Shown here: positions 49,894-61,392 of the stretch, in pieces
Numbering within the stretch: the stretch's first letter is position 1
Layout of the letters: every line of letters starts with the position of its first letter
Assembly: GCA_035610835.1 (NCBI GenBank)
Contig: CM069455.1
Span: 51,006,639 to 51,070,638 of the forward strand
DNA from: Ophiura sarsii
Lineage: Eukaryota > Echinodermata > Ophiuroidea > Amphilepidida > Ophiuridae
Direction: 5' to 3'
Length of the DNA stretch: 64,000 nucleotides
Position numbers and translations under genes: made by a program
The notes under the pieces: model-generated
What the model was told of the DNA's origin: nothing
The model's database searches: none
The model's input: the letters and a program-made list of their open reading frames with translations, nothing else

Positions 49894-50770
49894 TAAGCTT
49901 TGAAATGATACCATGTTGAAGGCAATCAGACTTTGTAATCACAAGATATGATAAGCAAAATGTGTTCTATTATTGTCTTTGTATTTCACCAAAATAAATA
50001 GCCTCTATCTGAAAACAGTTTTTGCTGACAACACGTCCGTTTTGACGCGACTGGTATTTTTCTCAGTACCCTTGCAAACGGCCAGAGAGATGCTTCTTCT
50101 AAATGTTATAAGTGAAATCTTGATCGAGAATCGAGAACCAACAAATAATAATAGTGTAATCATCACTTAAAGCAATATCATGCGGATTGTTTTCAAATGT
50201 TTACACTTATTCGTTTCTCTCATATATATAATGTTGCTAAATTTATCAGGACCGACTTTCCTGGACTCATAAATATATAAAATTGACCATAATTTTCCGT
50301 AAAACCTATTACAGAACCTCATAATCCTAAAAGAAATCTTCTTCCAATTTGTGGAAATTCAAATCATGGAATTCTATTATGAACAAAAAAACCAATCAGA
50401 AATCCTCAAAATTTGACAACCAGACAAGTCGGTTGTGAAGCGTCGATAACAGTGAGTACCTTTTGGATGTGTTAACAGAAATTTAAAATCAATCCTGATG
50501 AAGTTATTCAAACAAGATCGCATAATATTCCTTTATTACTGGCCTTTCAAACGGTACAATAAAAGTGCGTATTGAATAGTGTGCACCAAGTTCTGGATGT
50601 TCGTCAAATATTTAAAACATATATATTGCCGTCCAATATTTTTATGCGGCGCAGAAGATGTGCGTGTGAGTATATATGCGCAGAGAAGATCAGTTCGGGT
50701 TACTTATTTAGTTTTTATCAAAACAGTCTGTTATATAAATAATAATAGTAATATTGAATGTCTTATTTTC
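49894..50770. other. Unassigned stretch
   Basis: AT-rich, no supported gene; small frames only. Confidence 0.4.
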
Positions 50771-50876
50771 GGGTGATACAAGAATATATTGCACTCGCTA
50801 TAAAAATATTACACTAGTCTCCGACTCGTGCAATACGTTTATATAATAGCTCGTGCAATATATTCTTGTATCACCC
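50771..50876. mobile_element. 106-bp palindromic MITE
   Basis: The arms begin GGGTGATACAAGAATATATT + GCA and are mirrored exactly at 50,854-50,876. The loop region is about 60 bp. Confidence 0.82.
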
Positions 50877-51427
50877 TCAAAGCCATTTCATATTATAAAT
50901 ATCACACGAATTCTGAAATAAAAGCCACGTCGTATCAAGCTATGAAATGAAAGATTCTTGGTTTATTCTAACTAACTACTTTATTTCACAAATTCACACA
51001 AATATTGTTCTATACATTCTCGACATTTATGCTGCACTCAACTAGCGACATGATACTGTTACCTTCGCCCCCGGGAGACGAATATCGTATATCTTTCCTA
51101 CTACATGACCGTGAACATAGTACGTTGCAATCCCGCATGGTATAAACTATGATCTCACGATGTGATATGATGGATATCACGTGATTGTCACGTGTGTTTC
51201 TCATGGGTGATACATGGGTATCGCATGTGTATCTCATGGGGGATTGCATTGGTACATATTCGAATGATTATGAAGATAGATGTAAACTTAGGAAGTAAAA
51301 CTTATTGTGAATATCCACTGCCACATTACAGCTGTGTTGTTGATAGTCTCACAGACAAATATGCCATTTTAAACTCACTCATGTAATATTAGGATGTCAC
51401 ACTTGTACTGGAAATATAATAATAATA
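50877..51427. other. Unassigned stretch with CATGGGTATC words
   Basis: At 51,165-51,245 there are repeated words such as TCATGGGTGATACATGGGTATC split over short spacings. No gene supported. Confidence 0.4.
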
Positions 51428-51431
51428 TTAA

Positions 51432-51663
51432 CACTTACCACGCGGCAGGCGTCTACAGACGACATTACAAAATGTAACAAAATGTTTCAAAAATGTCAAA
51501 AATATTGAATTGAATTACCATTTTTGGAATCACCATGAGAAATGCATTGAATTAACTACAAGCATGACGATTAATGGTTCAGTAATTCTTGCTTTCAAAG
51601 GAAGGAAAGGTTTCTGAAAAATCTGTTTTGTACATGGGGAAACCAATAGCCGCGTGGAAAGTG
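51432..51663 (+). mobile_element. TTAA MITE (CACTTTCCACGCGG family), copy 3
   Basis: TTAA-CACTTACCACGCGGCAGG at left; CCGCGTGGAAAGTG-TTAA at right. The interior is collinear with the other copies. Confidence 0.85.
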
Positions 51664-51667
51664 TTAA

Positions 51668-53790
51668 AGAATGCTTCTTTGAAACGTCATCTACTGATTG
51701 TTACATGGAATATAAATCGTAATACCTGATTAAAACCTCGTTAGAGGCATGTCCAATGTCCAGATAAAGATCGCTGATCTGTTAACCAATATTAAGAAAG
51801 ATAACAAGTAATCCCCAAATGCACCCTTTGTGAACGTCTTACGTCTGGCCTTACCCATATACATGCAATATTCATTAAGCGTTCGTGACCACAAATGTTC
51901 GGCGTTACCTAGCCTATACTCTTCAGGGATCGTATGCATCTGTGAACTCTGTCTGACCGGCTCTTTAGCATGAACATTACGAGAAATCTTAAGCGAATTT
52001 AGGAAGGGTTAGTGTCACCTCTTCTTAAGCCTAATTTTGAATAATATTTAAGAATTCTTCCTGAATTGAGCATTATGAAGACGTGTCAAGTTTGACCTAA
52101 GGTATAAATCAAGAAGATCAACTCAATAAATGTACACAAAATCTTACTAAGAATTGTTAAAAACTTAAGAACAATAACTCTTCTTAAGATGAATCTTAAG
52201 TGTTATGCAATAGGACCATTGACGTATTGTAGCTCACGACTTACAACGAAGATCGTGTTTACAATAAGTGTTTCGACTCTATGTTTTACTTCATCGGACA
52301 CTGAATAACATAACGATGTGGTGTATGCATTAACATGATTAATAAGCTAAAATATCGTACGAGTACATTGTGCAATTTACTTAATTACCTATTTGCCACA
52401 TTATCCCAGTCGCATTGTTGATCGTGGAAAGATTGCTCTTCCTATATATAGAACGCGATTAAGTAATCACATTTATTTATCAATATTCCACGTATTATAT
52501 GTATCTTAATTTTTACATAATAATAGATCTTTCCGCGTCACGTTCGCCGTGCGCCTCTCTAACGGTATTGTAATTGAGAAATAAGAATGAGCATGGGGAG
52601 CATGCAAATGGCGCGATCATGATTCCTGCCTAAAAAACTTCCTGCCTAAAACGTGAGGTGTCTGCTACTTTCAGCAACCTAATCTCATTCCGTAACGTTT
52701 GCTGCCAGAAGTGGATGTATATGACTTATACACCGTCCCGAAGGCATACGCTGTAATCGAACGGTGATGAGACGAGAATTATATTCTAATACGATGGGAA
52801 AAGTCATTAAAAGAATATTTTGTCAAATAACACACGTTCGCCCCATACATCAATTTATTGATGGAGTGTCACGCCGATAAGAAGAACTCTCACGTTTTTT
52901 GCAATATAGTTATGTGATACTTACACAGTCAAAAAGAAAAGAATGCAACTCTATTTAAAGCAGACAAGGTTTGAAAACCATTAAGCTATTGAAGCTGTAG
53001 AGATAAAAGTAGAACCTCCCTGATGGGGAAGGGGGGGGGGGGGGGGGTATATGGAAAAATACGAATGGCTCCAAATATAACATTCATTATCCTTAGGTAA
53101 TACCTAATATTTTATAATACCGAACTTCATCTTAGTTCTAGGGAGTAAAATGAATATTATTGATCAGCATAGTGTTTTTGTTACTCTTTATTATCAAGAC
53201 TGGTATGGGAGCACTAGGTGTTGTTGTTTCAGCAAAAACAGATTCTCCAATGAATTGTAAGATCACAGGGAAAATATGTATTGTTGTTGTTTGATCCCCT
53301 CAAGGTTTTCAACATCTAAAACTAACCATGATCGTTCCAATAAATTGATTTCTTTGAATATATCTATACAAATATTTAGAAATAGATATTTGATTAATTC
53401 CGTCACCACTGCGTGAAGAAGTTAACAATTACATTTCAGGATTTGAAATTTAAATCCCGATCACCTCTTTTGGAAATAATTATGAAATTAAGGCATACAA
53501 CATGATTGCTTGTATTACAAGGGACACCCGGTTTTGGTAAGTGCACGTTGGTAGTAGTGGACCTACTTTTGTCTTGAGCGCGACTGTATGACGAGGGAAA
53601 CCCGGTAGTGACAAGTGCATATTTAGAGACATTTACTGATCCTCGATGTAATGACTGACTACAGGTACATAGAAAACATCCTCGGTACTCGCGCGACAGC
53701 AGTATCGCTTAACTTTGGACTCAGTTGGATTACGCATTACTAATGTTACAACGCCACTGCACCGCGGAAAGCGACTAGATTACCTATATA
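51668..53790. other. Unassigned intergenic stretch
   Basis: No gene supported. Between 51,985 and 52,205 there are several CTTAAG/TTAAGAA palindromic words, possibly an old MITE. A poly(G) run lies at 53,030-53,047. Confidence 0.4.
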
Positions 53791-53816
53791 TCCAATAGCC
53801 GCGTGGAAAGTGTTAA
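53791..53816 (+). mobile_element. Solo end of the CACTTTCCACGCGG MITE
   Basis: CCAATAGCCGCGTGGAAAGTG followed by TTAA: only the right terminus of the family is present. Confidence 0.7.
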
Positions 53817-54794
53817 ATTAATATCTAGTTAATACCAATTAAGGAGATGCCATAATGAAATAAAGATACCTATCATCCTTTTCATACCCCATTCGCATTG
53901 AATCTCGTTTCCAGCAGCCTGGAGATGAAGGGAACCGACAATTTGGAACCCGGTAGTATATTTTAACGGAATAAAATCGTATTGGAAACTGGAAACCAAT
54001 GCCTTAGCACCAGGGTGCCGAAAACGGGATTCATTCGCATTATTTAAAATAATCTATATAAGCTACACATACGCGTAGTTAAAGCCATTCTGAATGATCT
54101 CTTAATGGAGCGCCCTCTATATTTTTCTTTAAATGCAGATTTTTTTGGACAGTTGCCTTTTCAGGCTACGTTAGCTAGTTTACAAAGCGATTCGAACTCT
54201 GATTATCTGAAAATAAAGGTTTTAAAATACACTCTTATTATCAATAGTTAAATTAACTGCATGACAGCAAGAAATGGTTTATTTGAATGTATTGCAATAC
54301 TCAACATTTGATATACTGCTTTCGGTTGCTGAGAGAAATCTGCTTGTTTTTGCCGTTTCAGATTGTTACTGATGGGCTATCAAAGAGTCAAACTGCTTGG
54401 TAAAAGAAAATAAAGACATTTAAATGTGTAAATATAAGTACAGAAACCCCTTACAATGGCTTTAACCCCTGCTGCAAGGCTAAGTCTACGTGATAAATAC
54501 TATATACAATTTTTCATTATATGCTCACATACTCTGAGAATAAAATACCAAGCCTATTTACATTATTTTTATTGGTTGAAAGTCACAATATTTTCAATCA
54601 TTCTAAAGAGTAGAAAGAAAACAGAAACGTCGAAACACACACAGACACACTCGTAAAGCCAAAAATATAGTATACAATTTCTTTTGTATTAAGATTTTTA
54701 TCTGATTTTCTTCTTCTTAATGACACAAAACAAATGAAAACAGGTTGACGAAATATGTACATCTAGAAGTAACCGGACTGGCTATGGGAATTCG
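53817..54794. other. Unassigned stretch / 3' flank of the cysteine-rich peptide gene
   Basis: AT-rich with no other gene supported. Its right part would include the 3' UTR of the minus-strand gene. Confidence 0.4.
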
Positions 54795-54862
54795 TCAGTG
54801 TTTGAGGAAGCTGACTTGCTGATATTTCTGGCAACGGCATCCTCCTTTTGAGCATTTTTTGC
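54795..54862 (-). CDS. Cysteine-rich (knottin-like) peptide gene, last exon
   Basis: On the minus strand the acceptor CCTTTTTTTTGTATACAG is strong. The exon completes a split Gly codon, then encodes 21 residues with three cysteines (x2-C-x4-C-x1-C) and ends in TGA at 54,795-54,797. It is basic (several Lys). Joined in phase 1 to the exon at 55,695-55,779 it completes an eight-cysteine pattern. Confidence 0.7.
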
Positions 54863-55694
54863 CTGTATACAAAAAAAAGGAAATAACCGTCAAAATACGA
54901 TAAAATATGTTTTCATGATTATGATAAAATATTTGTTATTTAAACACAAAGATCCAACGGTAAAGGTGAAATACGCATTGCAAATGTAGTAAAAGTGTGC
55001 GTAAGGTTCAATACCGAGTGATATAGTTTTATTATTGCACACATACCGAAGGCATGCAATATATGTTTTATAGAATGATATCAGACAATAAATGTTCAAA
55101 CATGTGATACTATCTAGGCTGGAAATAGGTCTATCGTTATATAATGTAGTTTATAAATATAGACAAGGAGTTTTGAGATGTAACCATCTATAAAAAGTGT
55201 AAAGTTTCTTTGTAAAATTCTGCAGATTTCACTGGCTTCCTTGTCAACAAACTGGTTGTTTTATTTATTTCAGTTGCCTTGCTGTCACATTACTTAATTA
55301 TTTTTAATTGCGATTTCCCCATATAGGGCCAAGATAAATGGTCTTGGATATTATGCAACTATAACACGGTGTTGTCCGAATTTTCAGAAATCCGGCGGGA
55401 AAAGTGTACCTTTTCCGGACCACTTTGTATGTATATTTACGTAACACGTAACCTTAACCATCCCTTATATACACAATAATAGTCACACACGGTACAAATT
55501 TGATCAAATATGGGATGCATCATTTGTGAAATTGTTCTCCTTGCTAAGGTCTGTCCTTATATTATAATTCGTTTTATAATACTTAGAAATAGTAATTGTA
55601 TATTACATTACAAGTGATTCAAACCATTATATTGCCTTTTATCTTTGCAGATGCTAGGAATATCAATATAATAACAGAATATTTGTAATATTAC
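54863..55694 (-). other. Intron of the cysteine-rich peptide gene
   Basis: AT-rich 832-bp intron, no other feature recognised. Confidence 0.6.
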
Positions 55695-55779
55695 CTCCGG
55701 GACCAAAGCAACCGAATTTGCTGCAACAGTCGTGGGCACCAATGTAGTTTACTTTACACGTTGCTCCATATACAAGACA
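55695..55779 (-). CDS. Cysteine-rich (knottin-like) peptide gene, internal exon
   Basis: The minus-strand acceptor TTTCTCCCAACAG has a long pyrimidine tract; the donor is GGAG|GTAATA. 85 nt encode 28 residues plus one base, with five cysteines including a CC pair. With the last exon the spacing is C-6-C-9-CC-4-C-7-C-4-C-1-C, matching inhibitor-cystine-knot scaffolds with an extra disulfide. Such secreted peptides act as antimicrobials, hormones, protease inhibitors or venom components; the role here is unknown. The upstream exon with signal peptide should lie at higher coordinates and was not found. Confidence 0.7.
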
Positions 55780-55984
55780 CTGTTGGGAGAAAGGTAAGGG
55801 GGAAAATAAATAAAATTGATTCAAATGAAACGTTTTTTATGCAATTACACCAAAACACGAAGCAAAACAGTCTAATCATACACAATACCCTCGATAGATT
55901 GATTTATAGGTTTTCATGACATACCAACGAATGTGTTTATTTTGTTTCTCTCAACAACGTTTATCAAAGCACGACGAGAGTTCA
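55780..55984. other. Upstream side of the cysteine-rich peptide exon
   Basis: Inferred intron. A minus-strand ATG-headed hydrophobic stretch near 55,870 exists but is out of phase and lacks a good donor. Confidence 0.35.
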
Positions 55985-56245
55985 GTCCTAACACATTGTA
56001 ACGTTAAGACGTCATCTATGTTTTTCCTCACTATAATATCATGTGATTTTTCCTGTCTTGTAATTGGCATTTCCTGGTGTTATCAAGTGATTCTCATCAT
56101 CTTGCAACGTGATTTACCTGATAACATCACATGATTGTCACGATCTCTCAACGTTATTTTCATGATATAATCCCGTGGTTTTCACGATCTTGCAACGTGA
56201 TTTTAACAGCCTAACAACGTGATCGTCACGGTATCACCACATTAT
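55985..56245. repeat. Degenerate repeat of AACGTGATTTTCACGATCTTGC-like units
   Basis: About six diverged units, spaced 30-40 bp, each with ACGTGATT and TCACGATC words that can pair as short hairpins. Confidence 0.6.
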
Positions 56246-56419
56246 TTTGATTCTCTTTTCAAAGAAATTGTGCTTTCTTCACATGACGGTCATTAGTTTT
56301 TTCTGAGCCAAAAAAAAATCTTCCATAAACTATGGCTAGGTTTTCTTTTTATTATGTTATAATACCTCAGATATTTAGATTGTAGACAAAGTTCACATTA
56401 AATACTATGGAAACCGACT

Positions 56420-56790
56420 ATATTCACGGCCGCAGAAAACTTAAGTCAAGGGTCAGGTTTATAGGATAAGGGTGAAGGTTAGGGTTAGGGTTAGGATGAG
56501 ATTTAGGGTTAGGGATTACCCCCCCCCCCCACACACACACCGATAACTACCTGCCGATTGGTCAGAAAGATAGATACATCATTACCAATCAGGGACATTG
56601 TTATAATAATTGTGTCCATGATAAAGATTGGAGTGAAACTGGCTATTCAAATGAGTATATCTTGTAATAAACTAATCAGAAACACTGTAAGCTAGGCAGG
56701 TAGTGCACAGGGGTTAAGGGTGGGATATATGGTTAAGGTTGGATTTAGGGTTCACTATTAGTACCCATCGACCGTGAATATAGCATTTTC
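56420..56790. mobile_element. Possible TIR element around the TTAGGG-like tract
   Basis: CTATATTCACGGCCG at about 56,419 and CGACCGTGAATATAG at 56,769-56,783 are inverted ends. Inside is GGGTTAGGGTTAGG-like sequence (56,478-56,515) resembling telomere repeat but too short and degenerate to be a telomere, a C-tract at 56,519-56,530, and the TTAA MITE below. Confidence 0.45.
56518..56713 (+). mobile_element. TTAA MITE (CCCCCT ... AGGGG family), copy 1
   Basis: Collinear, in opposite orientation, with 61,196-61,392: shares CTACCTGCCGATTGGT, GATACATCATT, GAATAGCC-like and GTAATAAACTAATCAGAA words. The left end is lost in a C-run; the right end CAGGGG is followed by TTAA. Confidence 0.65.
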
Positions 56791-57169
56791 CTAATACTAT
56801 ACAAACGAGAATACACACGAGACATTACAAAAGCAAATTCGCTATCATTTTACGACTTCTAAGAGATCGGATACTACACGGGAACACGAGGCAGGGAATA
56901 AGACTATTGGTTCTGCAAGCGTAACAGACTCGGTGGGTGCGGGGGATGCGACCAATATATTAATGGAAGATTGGTTCATTGCCATGCTGCAATTGGATTG
57001 CTCTTGTTAATTGCGCTTATAATTTCAGCATGTTCATCATCAACTAATCAGATATTTTTTCTTCAAAACTTATGTCTGGTTTTGTGGGAGCAGGTCACAT
57101 ATCGTCAGCCTGCTTCGATAATTGCCTAACTCATTTTTTCTAGTTCTTAGAAAACAACAAAAGTATAAA

Positions 57170-57475
57170 ACCTGTTACCTGTGTACCTGTTACTCATTTT
57201 GCATTATTGATGGATGGATATTCATTATGTGGAATGAGGATTGTATTGTTGATGTGAGGCTTGTATTGTTGATGTGACTTGGATTAGTGCATCCATGCAC
57301 GCCAATTTCAGGATTGGCGTGCATGGATGCACTAATCCAAGTCATATAGAAACAGATGAACACAGCCATACAATAATTTATTAATTCCATGGATTTGTCA
57401 ATGCAAATTCAATAATGCAAAATGAGTAACATGTTGGAGTGGTCTGGTGGCCCTTTTGCAACAAAACTCTTCATT
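57170..57475. mobile_element. MITE with GTTACTCATTTTGCAT inverted ends, copy 2
   Basis: Same ends as the element at 26,679. The centre holds a near-perfect hairpin: ACTTGGATTAGTGCATCCAT + GCACGCCAAT and its complement around 57,305-57,315. Confidence 0.82.
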
Positions 57476-58993
57476 TATCAACACTTTTGATTGGTCAATG
57501 ACTTAGGTATTATAACAGCATGTGCATAATGTAATGAAGTCATGAGTTATGCAAAAAACTCAATTTTGCTGAAAAGTGAGTTAGGCAATTATCGAAGCAG
57601 GCGATATGGGATGCGATCTGTAAAAATCTATGTATATTGAACTCGATTGTGAGCCACACATATTGAAAATATTTATATCATAAGAAAGCTGAATCAGTGC
57701 TGATTACAGAACTGTTTCGATCATTTTTCTACGATCACTACAAAAAAAGGGTTATGAGAGAATTATGATTGTGATGTCATAAAAAGCTACAAAACAAGAA
57801 ATCATGAAAACAGGCAAGAAAATATACATAGTTCAATAAAATAACATTATAAAGTTAATTAGAAAAGTGACTGAAGTAAGTTTTTTTAAAGTGACATTTC
57901 ATGAATGATGATGACACAAAGTATTGGAAATGAGTTTTTAAAAAAGATCTATAAAAATATATAAATATTATTTAGATTATTTTTACTACCCATAATCCCT
58001 AGTTTACATCTGGCGACATCCGACGGGTATCTACAGATCACATCACATATTTCCATAATAAAACAGATTTATTTCAATTGGGTTCAGTTCGATTTGTATG
58101 GGTGCGTGTACATGATTCGAGCACAATTGTTGTCTTGTTTACGTGTATTGTATGTGGAGTGTTTTTGCCAAGTGCTTAAAACTGTAATCAAATTTGTTTA
58201 AATGATGCTGTTTTCGCTTGTTGCGATCTTATGAGAATAAAGATAACGCAAATTGTGTTTAGAATTCAATTACTGTTTTGATAAGAAACAAAGCGAAGCG
58301 ATTATGTAATATCCAGGTAACTTGATCGCGCACTTTTAGGCTTGATAGTTCATGCTTTAGACTTTATGTGGCGATCAATTCGATAGTGACAATCGGATTA
58401 CACGTAACACCTGGCCGGCGAATACGCACGCTTGGCTTCAGAAATTTACACCAAACCTTGACAATGACACCACAATATTATTTTCACATCGCCCATCCGT
58501 CGCACAAATTCTAATGAAAATTAAAGAAACACTTCATGGCCCTGAACAAAATTAGGTTTTGTGCATAAGACTTTCGTACGTAAGACACTCAACAAAATGA
58601 TCAAAGTCAGAAAGAAAATGGCCGGTGTTCAGTCGTTTTGCAAATACATGACTTTTGAAATAAAAAATCTAGCTGGACCTCTGCAGCCTGCAGACTTCCA
58701 AATCGCTTCTAAGTCATTACCCGCAGGTGGACCATCTGTTTCTTGGCCTAATTAATTTATGGGATCTCTCGGAGGTCAGTTAGATTGCTTTAAAGGATTT
58801 TTCTGAAATTTCAAATTGTCGGGATTTTTTTTCGAATTTAGTCAAATTTGATGTTTTCCCTGATCTACGAGTACAAGGCCTGGCATAAAAATATCAGAGA
58901 TTGGCAATATCTTTGTTTATTATATTGTTTTAGGGACTATATGGAACAAAATCCATAAAAAGAAAATTGACTTCTAAATCACTGACTGTACCT
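57476..58993. other. Unassigned stretch
   Basis: AT-rich; a 64-codon plus-strand frame at 58,561-58,755 has no recognisable domain and no splice or promoter support. Confidence 0.4.
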
Positions 58994-58997
58994 TTAA

Positions 58998-59224
58998 TTC
59001 TTTCCACGCGGCAGGCGTCTGCAGACGACATTCAAAAATGTCACAAAATGTTTCATAAATGTCAAAACTATTGAATTTCATTACCATATTTGGAATCACT
59101 ATGAGAAATTCATTAAAATGAGTACAAACATGCCTAGTAGTGGTTCAGTAATCCTCGAGACAAACCTTGAAAGTTGGAAAATATGTTTTGTATATGGTAA
59201 AACCAATAACCGTGTGGAAAGTGT
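58998..59224 (+). mobile_element. TTAA MITE (CACTTTCCACGCGG family), copy 4
   Basis: Left TTAA-TTCTTTCCACGCGGCAGG; right GTGTGGAAAGTGT-TTAA. The interior is collinear, with a deletion near the right end. Confidence 0.82.
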
Positions 59225-59550
59225 TTAAATATTTCCGTTAATTATATGGCATATATAATCTGGATCGCATCGTACTGATTTCGCGTCTTCGCCTTAGTAA
59301 AATAACCAAAAATGTATGCTGCCGCATAATGCTCTAGCTAAATCCAAAATGGCGGAATTGTTAAAGCAGACGTTGCAGCAATAACCGCGCCAATAAATGA
59401 TAACCATTTTACATCTTCCCCCTGATGCTCATTATGTTCCCCATAGACCTATTCACAAGATTTGGTCGACTGTAATTCGAGGGTTTAGCGCAACAAGGGA
59501 TGTTATCACCTGTGGTAGTCTATAACAGACCCCTTGATATAAACAAAAAG

Positions 59551-59645
59551 TAACACATGGCAGCTATAGCAGATAGGACATTTATGCACATACATCTCAG
59601 TTATGTGAAAAGGCAATATCTACAATAGCTGCCACGTGTTATATA
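59551..59645. mobile_element. Short palindromic element
   Basis: GTAACACATGGCAGCTATAG and the inverted CTACAATAGCTGCCACGTGT lie about 50 bp apart. No ORF. Confidence 0.5.
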
Positions 59646-60093
59646 TTAAAGGTGCTTTAAGTTGTGCCCTTGTGAAAACATAATCTCACAAATAGCAGCT
59701 ATTGCAGATAGGCCTTTGCTGCACTAAACCATCGAATTATATTGGCCCGTTCTATCATACCGACGTGAAATATGATACTGGCCAGACGGATATCATTAAT
59801 ATCATAACAGGTTTGGACAACTTAATATTCTGACCATTGAAATAGGATACTAGGTTTTCGGATCAAAGCCTTATATTTTGAGTCAACTCACACCATGGAG
59901 GTGTTCTGCTAATTAAAACTACTACCGAACAATGGATTTCGTGTGAGGAATATGTTTTCCGTGTAAGGAATAATAAGCACATACAAACCAACCAATTGAT
60001 GGATACCAATAGAAGGTTGATTGGTAACACCTTATGAAAAGTAGTGCCGTGCTACCAGCGAGCCATGTTCCAATATAAAGAGTTGTGTATGAA
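59646..60093. other. Unassigned stretch
   Basis: AT-rich; a further partial copy of GCAGCTATTGCAGATAGGCC lies near 59,695. No gene supported. Confidence 0.4.
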
Positions 60094-60390
60094 GATTGAT
60101 GACATTCTTTATATCTAGTTCAAGGAAAACCACTTACTTGTGGACGTTTCAGAAACGAGCTGTTTCCATTATCAACACTTGATGTGGAGTGATGACGATT
60201 TGCTGTTTACAACACGTGATGTTGGTTGCTTAGTTGCATCGTTGCTTGATGATTTATCAGCAATCATCATGTTGTAAACAGCAGATCGTCATCACTCCAT
60301 ATCAAGTGTTGATAAAGGAAACTGCTCGGTTCCGAAACGACCACAAGTAAGTGGTTTTCCTTGGACTAGATATAGAGAATCTCATCAATC
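60094..60390. mobile_element. Foldback element with about 130-bp arms
   Basis: Left arm from GATTGATGACATTCTTTATA through GGAAAACCACTTACTTGTGG and ATCAACACTTGATGTGGAGT to TGCTGTTTACAACA; the right arm is its complement with about ten mismatches. The loop is about 40 bp. Confidence 0.85.
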
Positions 60391-61191
60391 ATGTTATTAT
60401 AACTGTCCATTATGAACTTAATCAAAATGTTCTGTATGAACAAAATATACCGATAATGAAAAGCCTAAACTATCACCACAGTTTTAAATCTATGATCATC
60501 ACATTGTCACTGACTGTCCCTTTAGACTCCCTTGAGATTTGATATGAAAGACTACAAAAACTGTTAACAACTTGAATTTACCGGGAATCTTCAATTTATG
60601 TAGAAAATTCGATTGGTATCATAAGAAAAACTCACTTTGTGTACAATACTTAGGTTTACCAGCAGACATTTTCGCAACCTTTATTACACTGTGTTCTCAT
60701 GTTTATCGATTTAAAAGTCAACAGCTAAGTTTCATTATACTAAATAACGTCTTAACTTTCTCTCTTGTGTAGTCGTGTCTTAACACTGGTATTGATAAGA
60801 TCAATATAAAATGTAAAAACTTGCCACCACACGCACACAATAGGTGCTTTGGAACCCATCCTAAGCATACAGCGCTTGGGACATTTCTTAATGAAATATG
60901 ACGTAGGCATGCTATTACCCAATTAGAGAAGAGCATTGTACCGTCTTATGCTTTGATGCATTCACCCATGCATGACCTATATCGATCATTGACCTAGCTG
61001 CTTTGTTGCCTATTCGCATCCCTAACCAGGAAAGGTGAGACTTCTCACCTTTCCTGCCCTAACACATTTTATACAATTTCAATTCTACTTCGCCATAGTT
61101 TCTAGAAAACCTTGTTTTTAAAATACATTAAAGTTTTTTTCGGTTCTGTTTAAACTAAAAAGACTCAGGCGTCATTACACGTTAACCCCCT
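60391..61191. other. Unassigned stretch with a short hairpin
   Basis: A perfect palindrome CAGGAAAGGTGAGA-CT-TCTCACCTTTCCTG (14-bp arms) lies at 61,027-61,056. No gene supported; a minus-strand frame at 60,718-60,936 is unrecognised. Confidence 0.5.
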
Positions 61192-61195
61192 AGGG

Positions 61196-61392
61196 TCTAC
61201 CTGTCTATCTTACAGTGGTTCTGATTGGTTTATTACAAGATGTACTCATATGAATAGCAAATTCAAATGCAGCTTGTAAAATGTTTCACTCCCATCTTTA
61301 TCAGGGATACAATTATTCAAACAATGTCTCTCATTGGTGCGATAAATGATGTATCCATCTTTTTAACCAATCAGGCGGTAGTTCTCAGGGGG
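61196..61392 (-). mobile_element. TTAA MITE (CCCCCT ... AGGGGG family), copy 2
   Basis: TTAA-CCCCCTAGGG at left and CTCAGGGGG-TTAA at right. CCC-starting ends with TTAA duplication are typical of piggyBac. It lies in opposite orientation to the copy at 56,518. Confidence 0.82.

Noticed and set aside
56478..56515. TTAGGG-like tract as a telomere
   Set aside because: Only a few degenerate units inside a probable TIR element; the sequence continues normally on both sides.
57190..57390. Minus-strand frame with a signal-like start as the first exon of the cysteine-rich peptide gene
   Set aside because: It lies across the palindromic centre of a MITE that is also present at 26.7 kb, and I saw no donor in the right phase.
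58561..58755. Plus-strand 64-codon frame as a small gene
   Set aside because: No domain, no splice signals and no promoter features; consistent with a chance frame.
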